Shown: positions 1-10,890 of the stretch, one piece after another
Layout of the letters: the number at the start of each line of letters is the position of its first letter
How positions within the stretch are numbered: the first letter of the stretch is position 1
Origin: Ampullaceana balthica
Taxonomy: Eukaryota > Mollusca > Gastropoda > Lymnaeidae
Assembly: GCA_944989445.1 (NCBI GenBank)
Contig: CALYLW010000011.1
Span: forward strand, 3,005,501 to 3,069,500
Direction: 5' to 3'
DNA: 64,000 nt
The notes under the pieces: generated by a model
Databases searched by the model: none
What the model was told of the DNA's origin: nothing
Seen by the model: only the letters and a program-made list of their open reading frames with translations
Made by a program: the position numbers and the translations under genes

Positions 1-756
1 TGTTACACAAAGTTTCAAACGCACAGACCCTTTCTGTTACTTCAAGGATCCCGCAAAAGCCATTACAACTCCCCGCCCACAATGCCCCCTTACCATCTCC
101 CCCATCCGACGCACCTTGTGCAACCACCAACCCCTTAGACGCCGCATGGCATCGCCGCGACCTTCCACCAAATGATGCATTAATAAATGGCGCCGGCGAT
201 CTTTTCACCATCTCCCCGACCCCCGGCTAGTGGTCTGATCGGGTCCTGGTGGTACAATAGATCCAATGAACCCTACCTTCACAGAGGGGGGAGTCTATTA
301 AAGTCCGTGCGGTCTTATTAAGCGAATGGCGGTAAGTGACTTTGATTCTGCCCCCTGAGTGGCGAGGATTGACTCATGCCTTGTGTGTTTAAGCATTCAT
401 CGTTACAAGGTCTTCTCCAATTTACTCTGACTCCTTTTTGAGACACCCCCTCCCTTCTTATTCAACCCTTACTCCTTTTCTAAAGAAGGCATTTTCTCAT
501 TAGGATCTGTTATTTGTCTTTTGTAGTGTTGTTATCTGTATCTTGTTATCTGTGATCATTTGGAACGGCGCCGTTTGGATCTCAGAGTCTCTTTAATGAT
601 GTTACACTTCCTCGTAATGCTGTGTGACTGTGTGTGTACCTTTTAATTTGAGGGCGTTTAGTGGTGGGCAAGAGATGAAAGAGACAGTTTGTTGTCACAG
701 CTATAGGGAGCACCGTTTTTCTTTACGGATTTTAGTGATTGTTATATCCAGCCACC
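1..756. other. Unassigned unique sequence
   Basis: Mixed-composition sequence with no tandem repeat, transposon end, RNA gene or convincing open frame that I can see. Confidence 0.5.
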
Positions 757-1089
757 GTGATAGTGGACAGTCTAACTGACATGATTCATCCACCTAACAG
801 GGAACTGTCCAGAAGACGTGATATGTTAACAAAGTCTAATACTAGTCTCCCTATTGAACAACGTGTGATAGTGGACAGTCTAACTGACATGATTCATCCA
901 CCTAACAGGGGACTGTCCAGAAGTCGTAATATGTTAACAAAGTCCAATACTAGTCTCCCTATTGAACAACGTGTGATAGTGGACAGTCTAACTGACATGA
1001 TTCATCCACCTAACAGGGGACTGTCCAGAAGTCGTGATGTGTTAATAAAGTCTAATACTAGTCTCCCTATTGAACAACGTGTGATAGTG
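757..1089 (+). repeat. 108-bp tandem repeat, three copies
   Basis: Units start at 757, 865 and 973 with GTGATAGTGGACAGTC and a fourth partial start lies at 1081. Copies differ by a few substitutions only. The unit is 36 codons long, so a 153-codon plus-strand frame (739-1200) stays open across it and repeats a hydrophilic peptide containing DMIHPPNR. I do not recognise the peptide and see no flanking gene structure, so I treat it as a minisatellite. A repeat-bearing exon is a less likely alternative. Confidence 0.8.
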
Positions 1090-1386
1090 TACCGTGCAGT
1101 AGGAAAGCCAGTTAAGGAAAATTACCAAAAACGAAAAGGGATGAGTGTACCGTATAGTTATGGGAGTATTGGGAGAAGGACAGGGGGGAGTTACTGGTGA
1201 AACACATATTTAAAACGGTTAATTAAAAGCATGAAATATAAATAGTCATGAACTAACAAAGCTCAATATCTAACCCTATATTTATTTTTTCAAATTAAAG
1301 CTCAATTGTGTTTAGGGACCATTTGTTGTTTTAGAATGAGGTTTCTGCAAAAAGATTTTTGACGGTCCAACAGTTTAAATATATTT

Positions 1387-2151
1387 TTAACCACGTTTTT
1401 ATTAACTCACTTTCGTTCCTGTTTGTGTGTCTGTCAACAATTTTTCAAATCTGCCAACGTAAAATTAAACCACTTCTGATGGTCCTAGAGATATCAAAAT
1501 TTTACCACAGATAGATCTTGGATGACAATGCATTGTATCAACATTTCAGATCGATCGAATGTACCGTTATTAAATTATTGAACTTTTTAGTTTATCTATA
1601 TATAAGCATATGTATTATCCGTCTGCTCTTGTTTACATTACATTCACGTGGCGAGTTCACACCAACCCCGACCACATCAACCATGTTTAACATCAAGGGA
1701 GATCAGTCATTTCCAGTCTGTAAATGTTTGTCGGGCAATGCGTATTATATTTGAACATAATCAATACTTCAAAACTGACCGTAGCATACACTTAGACTAA
1801 AAAGAATAAAATAAATAGAAGTAAAAAAAGATTTTAAAAACCACGTTTTTATAAGCGGACTAAAAAGAAGAAAATAATTTAAAACTTATAAGTTCAAGTA
1901 ATTTAATTTAATATGACTAAAAACGTTTGGCGGGTGTGTGGTATAAAAATTAAAGATTTATAATTTAGAAGGCAAAAGAGAGATCTATATATATATATAA
2001 AAAAGTGAGAGAATGAATGAACTGCATATATTAAACCTCATAAGCGCCCGCCCCACGTTTTTAGTCATATGAAATTAAATTACTTGAACTTAAAAGTTTT
2101 AAATTATTTTCTTCTTTTTAGTCTGCTTATAAAAGCGTGGTTTTTAAAAAT
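1387..2151 (+). mobile_element. Composite palindromic element, copy A
   Basis: The element opens with TTAACCACGTTTTTATTAA and closes with the opposite orientation, AAAGCGTGGTTTTTAAA, so it has inverted termini. It has two parts. About 1395-1820 is a non-palindromic part shared with copies at 6060-6815 and (reversed) 48313-49532. About 1830-2151 is a near-perfect inverted repeat whose arms carry GGACTAAAAAGAAGAAAATA and its complement around a short centre. No coding capacity is visible. It resembles a MITE or foldback element, and its superfamily is unknown to me. Confidence 0.7.
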
Positions 2152-4603
2152 CTTTTTTTTTACTTATATTTATTTGAAATAACTCCGTTTTCTAAATCTT
2201 ACAAAATATACGATCACTGATTTCTTTTCTAAATTGAAAAATATTGTAGTCTTTATTATATTAATACAATTGAGCCGTTAAGTGTTTCCTCTATCGCATG
2301 CATTGGATACTTAAGTTTTATTTTTAGCACATATATAGGCTACTGCGAATTGACAATGCCTGCTAATATGAAATATTGAAGATATTCCTAAAGCATTTTG
2401 TTTATAGACAAATTATGATACTTCACTTGTTCTTCCCCCATTTTTCAACCACTTTAGCTAAGCGGTCCTTGGTCCTTGAAGGTTTGAGCATAACTCCTTG
2501 ACTCTGTCCTACCACGAGTTGCCCCGACGCCGGTACTATAGACACCCGTCAAAGGATCGGGACAAAGTTAAATGGACAAACCGCGGGTCACTTGTCGCTA
2601 CTTGGAGGTCAATACCAGCTCGTCATAATGTCGACGTTGAAACTACACCACTCGGAATGAGGTCGAATCTCCGCTAATCCGCCTCATTGAAGATGTCGGT
2701 TCATCGTAAGAGAAATCCGCTCATCTGTTTAATGGGTCAATATTCAACAAAACACGATGGGTCACTCAAGGACCCGGTATAGGTTAACCACAACAGTTAA
2801 GTCCCCTATACGACTGACCCCTCAAACGCTTGACGTTGGTCACTTTAGGCCCACTTGAGACCTTTAGGAGTTTGTCTAAGTCCAATCTTAGGTCATTCAT
2901 TCTATGCAACTTGTCCGTCCACACATGACATCAGAGCGACAACATCACGGTGCAAGCTTAGAGAGCGGAGTCGACGGAAAAACGGGGTGAACTTTGTAAT
3001 TTCAGATCGTTTTAACACGCTTTCTTTGTCTTAATATGAGATGTATCCTAAAACTGTTTAAGTTATAATCTCAGAAGTCGAGCTTTAACATGATGTTACT
3101 TTATGGAATAATTGAAATGATTGATTTAAAAAAGGGATTTTTTTTTCTCTTAAATTTCCTCTCTTCTCCCTTTCTTTTTTTCCCCCCTTATATCAGCACT
3201 TGTTCTTTCTTTCTCTTTCTCTATTTATATCTTTTTCTCCGTACATCTTCTTATTTTCATTTTAAGAAATTTAGACCTTTGATTATGAAATTGACTGTTT
3301 TAAAACTTAACAATCGACTCCCTTTCCCCACTTTAAAAAAAAATCAGTAAATGCACCAAGCACAAAACATATTGCTCATTTATAGGGTATGAGGATTTTT
3401 TTTTAAGTGCATGACAAGGAAATGACGTTCATATCTACCTGAAGTGCACGTGTTAGCCCCTACTCCTCTTACCAACAAAATAGTTTGAAATATTCCACAC
3501 CCCTTCACCCCCCCCCCTATCCACCGCCCTGGGTGCTGAGTTTCTCACCTTTAACATTGCGTCTTCCCACCACAAGATTCTTCCTAACAGCTAAAGCTTC
3601 GCCTTGATCTACTGTTGGCTACAACGGTCCAACCATTTTTACGTCGGTTTTCTTTCATAAAATGTAACTTCATTATAATGTAGTTCCTAAAAAAATGCCT
3701 CTGTGGACACGAGTATTAACTTTTACGAGGGCGAGTCTCCAGTGTTTCAATGGACGGTGTAAGCAGGAAATGAGGCAATAAATTCAAAAAGGAATACGTT
3801 TTATTGCGGTACACACCCTTTGATGGGCTCGAAATGAAACCACCGTGTACACGTCTAATTAAGCGGGCCGGTCCACCACTAAATCAAGACCGGATTAAAA
3901 GCCGGGACACTAGGTGACGTTCAGTGGGGCTTTTCTTGGGCCCCTGTCGGAGAACCGCCTCGTTCTGGGATTAGATAACGGCGCGCTGGAGTGTTTGAGC
4001 CAAGCACACACGAGCGAAATCATAGATAGATTTTAAAAAAATATATTTCTTTTCGTATCTTTGTGTGTGTGATGAAACTAGAAGAAGAAGAAGAAGTGGC
4101 GGATCCAGAAAACGTGTTTATAGAAGTGATTTATTTATTTATTGTTTTATGAGTTGGAAAGTAGCTCTAATCATATATATCTGGCTTTCTACATTCAGTA
4201 CTACAGTTTGTCCTGATCAAACCCGATGAAGGTTTATGGAATTCTCTGTTGTTGATCGTAATCCTCATCTTCGTGTAGGCCTATCTCTGTTAGGTTATAT
4301 ACACACACACATAATTCCTGGAGCTTATTTAAAAAAAAATTAAGTCGGATAAAGAGGGATTCGAGTTCTTATCTTCAATTATACTTTTTTTAAAATTAAA
4401 AACTATTTATTAATTCAAAACGAGCCGATCGAATACTTTTTGAGATAACATTCCAAAATTATATAAACTGTTTATAAAACTTATCATAAATATTTTGATT
4501 TGATATATATATATTTATAAGCTTTTCAAATCATAATATTTATATTTTTTAAAGATTTATTTTTTTTAAAACTAGCTTGTAGCTTTTTATTGTGCCCGCG
4601 TTT
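2152..4603. other. Unassigned sequence
   Basis: The stretch 2460-3030 has balanced composition but no usable open frame. 3090-3350 is T-rich. A short GAA run lies at 4081-4096. 4370-4600 is strongly AT-rich. I see no gene or element here. Confidence 0.45.
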
Positions 4604-4869
4604 TTCCTTATCTTATCTTATCTTATCTATACAGACGCTCCTTCTATGCAGAAGATAGTTGCGTCCACAACAGATGATCTGTTGGCAAGTGATGCAGCAT
4701 TCACAGGCCACGGCTTTGTGGGTTCCACGCATTACCCAGCCGCCTAACTACATGTAGTGTTAGGTACCCATTCGGAGCGGGGTGAACAAACCCTTGCCTT
4801 CACACGGATTCGAACCCGTGACAATCGGTACGACAGTCCAGTGCGCTGCCACTAGACCACCGCGTCACC
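4604..4869 (-). mobile_element. tRNA-derived SINE, family 1
   Basis: On the minus strand the head reads like a tRNA: an A-box-like TGGTCTAGTGGCAGCGC (near 4843-4859) and a B box GGTTCGAATCC (4806-4816) at normal spacing. About 190 bp of unrelated body follow, then a tail of repeated ATAAG units (4607-4627). Head, body and short-motif tail together are the standard SINE layout, transcribed by RNA polymerase III and moved by a partner LINE. I could not find a clear target-site duplication. Confidence 0.8.
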
Positions 4870-5365
4870 TTAGAATAACTGTTAATTTGAAATGCAAGTT
4901 CAGTTTTTATATACATAATCACCATATGCCAGCTTATTTTCTATGCATCGCGGCATGATTGTAGGGCACGATGTGTATTAAAGGTGCCCTTATCTAACAA
5001 AACATTATGTTATAAATTGTGATAATCGTTTTTAAAAAATTACTTAAATAATAAAAAGACAAATCACGTAAGAGTCTCCTGTTTAAACAATCTTAAAGTA
5101 AATTATTATTTGACAGCTTATATTTTTTAAAGCTAATGTTTGCCTTGCACTTTAATTCTAAAAAATAACGTTTTCAGATTTGCTAATAAAAAATAATAAT
5201 AAAAGACAGTAAATTATTTCAATTGTAATATCTGTTTCGGGTAGTCAGCTATTTTGTTGTTATAAGGTGCTAGAAAAATATATTCTTTTGATAGTAATAA
5301 GTTTGAAAGAAGTTTGTCATATTTAGAAATAGTTGCTTTATATGGAGATTAAAATATCTTTTTTT
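4870..5365. other. AT-rich unassigned sequence
   Basis: AT-rich sequence with no repeat unit or gene that I can identify. Confidence 0.45.
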
Positions 5366-5606
5366 AAATGTTATTATTATTATTTTTTGTGTGCCCCATA
5401 ACCTGGGGGTCGTGTTCTAATGTTTCCATTAGAACTTTCTCGGGGCTTGGTAGAACTTGGCGGCGCCCATCTCCTCTCCATGTCAGCGGCGGACTTTTTA
5501 GCGATAGCCATTCATCAACATTTTTATTTTGGCTTTTAACGTGGGCTCGATCCCACGCCCCACAGCTTGTGAGGCGAGCGCACTATCGACTTCGCTATCC
5601 AACAGC
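5366..5606 (-). mobile_element. tRNA-derived SINE, family 2
   Basis: On the minus strand an A-box-like TAGCGAAGTCGATAGTGCGC (5578-5597) and a B box GGGATCGAGCCC (5543-5554) form a tRNA-like head. About 150 bp of body and a tail of AAT units (about 5366-5385) follow. Body and tail differ from the SINE at 4604-4869, so this is a second family. A 147-codon plus-strand frame across the region is an overlap artefact. Confidence 0.7.
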
Positions 5607-5837
5607 CAACATATCTTTAGATGTTATGAATTTAATAAATCAGTTGCGTCTTCACAATACTGTAAAAAAAACATTGGTTTCGAGATCAGTTCCTTTTATT
5701 GGAACCTTGAAACATGTTAGTATCTTAGTTTGCTTGACATGTCCTATATATGCTCGACATTATTTTCATCTTAATACAAATTTCATGCTTACGTCGCTGG
5801 TATGTCATTAAAACACGATTTGTTCACATGAAGCCAC

Positions 5838-6033
5838 GCAGTCAACGCTAAGTTATAAAACATCCATCTGTGGAACATCCTTTTGTGGAACACCGTATTG
5901 TGAAACACCCTTTTGTGGAATACCCTTTTGTTAAATATCCTTTGTGGAATACCATGTTTTGGGACACCGTTTAATAGAGCACTATTTTATGGAACACCAT
6001 GTTGTGGAATACTCTTTAGTGGAGCATGCATTT
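5838..6033 (+). repeat. Degenerate 16-17-bp minisatellite
   Basis: About twelve diverged units built around TTTTGTGGAACACC. They vary in length and sequence, which suggests an old array. Confidence 0.65.
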
Positions 6034-6059
6034 CTGTAAGCCTCATGCTGTTTTTTTTA

Positions 6060-6815
6060 TTACCACGTTTTTATTAACGTGCTTCCGTTCTGTTGCACAA
6101 TTTTCAAATTTTACAACGTAAACTTAAACCACTTCTGATGGTCCTAGAGATTTCAAAATTTTACCACATATAAATCTTGGATGAATATGCATTATTTCAA
6201 AATTTCAGAACTATCGAAATTACCGTAATTAAATTAATGCATTTTTAGTTTATCTCTATTTAGCATCTGTATCCGTCTGCTATTGTTGACATCCACGTGC
6301 CACCGGAGTTCACCCCAGCCATCTATGACCACATCCCCGTGTTTAACAACAAGGCGAGTTAGTCACCTTCAGTCTGTAAATGTTTGTCGCGCGATGCGTA
6401 TTATATTGAACATAATCAATACATGTACTTCAATAATCAATAATCAAAAGAAAGCGACAAAATTCACCATAGAATACACTTAGACTAAAAAGAATAAAAT
6501 AAACAGAGGTAAAAAAAAATTTTTTAAAACACGTTTTTATAAGTGGACCAAAAAGAAGAAAATAATTTAAAACTCATAAATTCAAGCACTTTCATTTAAA
6601 TGACTAAAAACGTGGGGCGGGCGCTTATAAGGTTTTACATATGCAGCTCACTCATTCTCTCACTTATAGATCTCTCTTTTGTCTTCTAAATTATAAATCT
6701 TTAATTTTATACCAAACACCCGCCCAACGTTTTTAGTCACATTAAATCAAACTTATAAGTTTTAAATTATTTTCTTCTTTTTAGTCCACTTGTGAAAACG
6801 TGGTTTTTAAAAATC
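6060..6815 (+). mobile_element. Composite palindromic element, copy B
   Basis: Same organisation and orientation as copy A at 1387: TTACCACGTTTTTATTAA at the left, a shared roughly 440-bp part, then a palindromic part (about 6525-6815) ending in AACGTGGTTTTTAAAAATC. A short sequence CAGAGGTAAAAAAA lies on both sides of the palindromic part (6505 and 6817), possibly a target duplication of that half. No coding capacity. Confidence 0.7.
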
Positions 6816-7311
6816 AGAGGTAAAAAAATTTAAAAATTATTACTTGGTGAATTTTCATTGCTACACACCACCTTGCTGATCGCACCCTCGTACCTCTACA
6901 CATTGTGCCCCAACCCCCCTTGTATGTGTGACCATCGACAGGCACACCACTTTGTGAAGCATACCGATGGACACTGTTTTATATCTGTCGACACCACCCT
7001 TCCCTCGCCCACAAATCCCCATGTTTATTCCAGACTGCTCGTCCCGTCGCCTCCACCTTACCCCTTCCCAACCACCTCTGAAGGAAATTCACCCCCAACC
7101 CCATCTCCGCCGTCGTTATCATCAAGTTTGTAGAGCTGGACATCGAGGGACTCTGTGATGAAGGAAAGGAAAAGGTTTTTGTTGACGAGTCACGAGTGTG
7201 AGGATGACTAAGTCAACACGGCGGATGTTATTATTATTATTAGATCAAACACCAAGTGACCATACAGCAGCAGCAAAAATAAAATAAAAATAAATCAAAT
7301 AAAACATTAGT
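6816..7311. other. Unassigned sequence
   Basis: C-rich stretch at 6880-7100 with short overlapping frames that do not look like protein, then a few TTA and CAG triplets at 7228-7275. No gene seen. Confidence 0.4.
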
Positions 7312-7673
7312 CCTCGAAGGTAAAGTTTACCTAACTAGTGTGTCATGCCTCGAAGGTAAAGTTTACCTAACTAGTGTGTCATGCCTCGAAGGTAAAGTTT
7401 ACCTAACTAGTGTGTCATGCCTCGAAGGTAAAGTTTACCTAACTAGTGTGTCATGCCTCGAAGGTAAAGTTTACCTAACTAGTGTGTCATGCCTCGAAGG
7501 TAAAGTTTACCTAACTAGTGTGTCATGCCTCGAAGGTAAAGTTTACCTAACTAGTGTGTCATGCCTCGAAGGTAAAGTTTACCTAACTAGTGTGTCATGC
7601 CTCGAAGGTAAAGTTTACCTAACTAGTGTGTCATGCCTCGAAGGTAAAGTTTACCTAACTAGTGTGTCATGCT
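7312..7673 (+). repeat. 36-bp minisatellite, ten near-identical units
   Basis: Units start every 36 bp from 7312 with CCTCGAAGGTAAAG. Each unit contains the perfect inverted repeat AGGTAAA-G-TTTACCT, so the array is a string of ten potential hairpins. Unit length divisible by three keeps a plus-strand frame (7340-7675) open. That frame is not evidence of a gene. Confidence 0.95.
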
Positions 7674-8222
7674 GATAAAGCTGATGTCATAGATTAGTTG
7701 CAAATCTTTAACTTCGTGTCCGAATAAGATGTACGAACTTAAAGGAGTTATTAGCGTTACTTTCCAGAATAGAGACTTATGAATCGCAGTAGTGTGTGTT
7801 TGCGTGACGTTATATCACGGAATCGTAAACCGAATTTTTCATGGGTCATAATTATGCTAGTGATAACCATGACCCCTTTCCCCGCCTCATCCAAAATATT
7901 TTTAAAAAATAAATGTTCGTACTGTTCCCAAAAAAGCACTTGTTTAAAAATATACCAAACATTAACTTCACAATGCCAAAGCATGGCGTTACCGTTGCTT
8001 ATTTCTGGGGAGCTTTTAATTTATTTAAATATTGTTTTAAACAAAAAATGTTGGCACGTTGATTAGAGGCATTTTAATATGAAGGTTTCGCCGGTATGTT
8101 GAACGTAAGGTTTTATAAGCTAAGACATGGGCATGCATCGTAAACGTTATCCCGATAATGTTCTCTCCCTTGGGTGCACGTGACAAAGTGGAGCCAGCGC
8201 CGGTGCCTTGATGGGGGTAAGG
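7674..8222. other. Unassigned sequence
   Basis: Ordinary AT-rich sequence. Frames on both strands at 7757-8066 overlap and neither looks like a recognised protein. Confidence 0.4.
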
Positions 8223-9195
8223 GTAAACTAATGGGTGGAGCGGTGCTAGACATAACGTTGGTAGTACATTGGTGGATATACGGGTGGAGCAGTGCTGGAC
8301 ATAACGTTTGTAGTGCATTAGTGGATATACGGGTGGAGCAGTGCTGGACATCACGTTTGTAGTGCATTAGTGGATATACGGGTGGAGCAGTGCTGGACAT
8401 AACGTTGGTAGTACATTAGTGGATATACTGGTGGAGCGGTGGTAGACATAACGTTGGTAGTACATTAGTGGATATACGGGTGGAGCTATGGTAGACCTAA
8501 TGTTGGTTATGCATTTGTGGATATACGGGTGGAGCAGTGCTGGACATAACGTTAGTAGTACATTAGTGGATATACTGGTGGAGCGGTGGTAGACATAACG
8601 TTGGTAGTACATTAGTGGATATACGGGTGGAGCTATGGTAGACCTAATGTTGGTTATGCATTTGTGGATATACGGGTGGAGCAGTGCTGGACATAACGTT
8701 AGTAGTACATTAGTGGATATACTGGTGGAGCGGTGGTAGACATAACGTTGGTAGTACATTAGTGGATATACGGGTGGAGCTATGGTAGACCTAATGTTGG
8801 TTATGCATTTGTGGATATACGGGTGGAGCAGTGCTGGACATAACGTTAGTAGTACATTAGTGGATATACTGGTGGAGAGATGCTAGACATAACGTTGGTA
8901 GGACATTAGTGGATATACGGGTGGAGTGGTGGTAGACATAACGTTGGTAGGACATTAGTGGATATACGGGTGGAGCGGTGGTAGACATAACGTTGGTAGG
9001 ACATTAGTGGATATACGGGTGGAGTGGTGGTAGACATAACGTTGGTAGGACATTAGTGGATATATGGGTGGATTGGTGCTAGATATAACGTTAGTAGTAC
9101 ATTAGTGGATATACGAGTGGATTGTTGCTAGATATAATGTTTATGGTACATTGGTGGATATACAGTTTGATCATTGGTAGATATAACGTCGTGAA
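8223..9195 (+). repeat. 49-bp minisatellite with higher-order block
   Basis: About twenty units beginning GTGGATATACGGGTGGAG (for example 8272, 8321, 8370). Between 8419 and 8860 three distinguishable unit types recur in fixed order, giving three copies of a 147-bp higher-order unit. Units at the right edge (9080-9195) are more diverged, as expected at an array margin. Confidence 0.9.
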
Positions 9196-9964
9196 CAAAT
9201 CTAACATTTTGTTTGAAAACGGTTTGGTGTTTTTTTATAATGTTTGACAATTCGATGTGCAAGAAGAATTTAAATATCAGGATTATAAATATTATATAGG
9301 TAGCCATAATGTATTAAGCAATGTTTTAAATAGCAATTTTATAAATGGAAATAATAAATATATAGCTATCTTTTAATTACAAATAGTGTAAATTGAAAAA
9401 AAAATTATTGTTTAATTAGCAATATGGTAACATGCGATGGTAAAAGAAAATCTGGTTTAAATAACAATAATGCAAACGTCAAAGCATCAACTGTGTAAAT
9501 ATCAATTATATAAAAATCAGTAGTGAAAATAAGTAACTGAAAGGGACACAACGTTAAGGTTTAAGACGCGTTAAATTTGATAGAATTAAGTACATTTTTA
9601 AGTTATCATACCCATCGACAAACTAAACTTTAAAATCGTAAAAAATCCCACGCCCTCATTTAAAAAAAACCAAACAAAACTAATGTATTATGAAATTATA
9701 TTGTTATCAGTTTTACAAATTCCCCTCACTCAACCAAAAAAACAACAACAAAAAAACAAACAAACAAAGAAACAAAGTACAACAAAAAAGAAACACATAT
9801 GTAAGTATCAAAGAAGAATTTAAGATCCACAAAACAGCAATTGCGCTTTTAAGTCTGTGGTATAAATAGGGTATTAGATTTTTTTTAAAATTGTTACCAC
9901 TGTGCTTTAGTTATCAATATAATATAGATTCTTACTTTGACATTATGTTATCTATACATATAAT
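9196..9964. other. AT-rich unassigned sequence
   Basis: AT-rich sequence with A-rich runs at 9664-9790. No gene or repeat family identified. Confidence 0.45.
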
Positions 9965-10300
9965 TCACCAGAACAAGCACAAGATGAGTGCACATATGCA
10001 TGACGAATGACCCTCGCTAGGGTCGGCCAATCACCGTTTATTGTTGGAAAGGTAGGGTGGTGGACGGTGGGTGACAAGTAGCTAACCGCAGTGTGCATGT
10101 CTCGAGACCAACAATGCGTCAGTGGTCCCCCCCCCGACGTTCATTCGCGTTGTTCTGATTTCTTGGTGATGTAGTTTGTGCCCGTTCTCTCCCCCCCACC
10201 CCGTTCTTTCCCCCCGATCTTTGCACTATCTATGAGCAAGTCTGCGGCGTATGCTACACCGCGGGTGCGGCGTTCGCTACGCCGCGGGTTTCATCTTGTT
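9965..10300 (+). mobile_element. Helitron-like dispersed repeat, copy 1
   Basis: Shares blocks with 38645-38740 and 38935-39205: ATGACGAATGACCCTCGCT near the left, GGTCGGCCAATCACCGTTTA, GTGCCCGTTCTCTC, CTTTGCACTATCTATGA, and a GC-rich terminal hairpin built from GCGGCGT and ACGCCGC (two versions, 10242-10292). A GC hairpin just inside the 3' end is typical of Helitrons. This copy lacks a clear CTAG end, so the class is an inference. Confidence 0.5.
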
Positions 10301-10389
10301 TAATGTTTAAACAGTTTTGAACATGTTCCATTTCCCAGAAGACCCCAGTCCCTTTAAACATTGTAACAAGATCCGAGATTCTCTGATGT

Positions 10390-10890
10390 TGACTCTGTTT
10401 GTTTAGGTTATCCGGAGGATACTCCTCTCTCGTCCTCTCGTTACCAAGTCTCCACAGAGCCAGGTCTTATCCGAGACTTGCTCGTTGTTCTCCTCCACTG
10501 CAAACATCCAGTGCCTCATCTTCTATCGCCGTGATGACAGCTCGAGGGGAGCGCTTCTCACCCACCTGTTCGACTCCAGGAAGACGGACTTACGAATCTC
10601 CGGGCTCTGATTGGTCTGCACTTCCGGTTTGTGGCGGGCACCAGATAGAAAGACCGTGTCCGATCATTGGAACTGACCCCGGGGTCAGCTCGGCAATCTG
10701 TCTGGCGGTGGTTCTGGATTATTTCCCATTTTTTTCGCGCTGTCGGTCAGCCGTCTGCACCGATACGGTTCGTCTACAGCAATGTGTCTGGCTGGAGCCA
10801 TGGGCGGAAAAAATTTGTCAACAATATTGGCATTCCATGAAAATAAGGAGATGAAGTGGCCCTTTGATTTTAACTGACTCAAACGTCACA
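10390..10890. promoter_or_regulatory. GC-rich stretch with promoter-type motifs
   Basis: Composition rises well above the AT-rich surroundings. Seen directly: an inverted CCAAT box ATTGG (10610-10614), an ETS-type site ACTTCCGGT (10620-10628) ten bases on, and a perfect 16-bp palindrome CTGACCCCGGGGTCAG (10673-10688) made of two everted nuclear-receptor-like half-sites. A CCAAT box close to an ETS site is common in TATA-less promoters. Open frames of 151 codons (plus) and 65 codons (minus) overlap and do not resemble protein. Promoter or enhancer function is an inference from motifs only. Confidence 0.3.

Noticed and set aside
10399..10854. 151-codon plus-strand open frame
   Set aside because: Composition is Ser/Arg/Pro-rich as expected from GC-rich random sequence, with no domain recognised.
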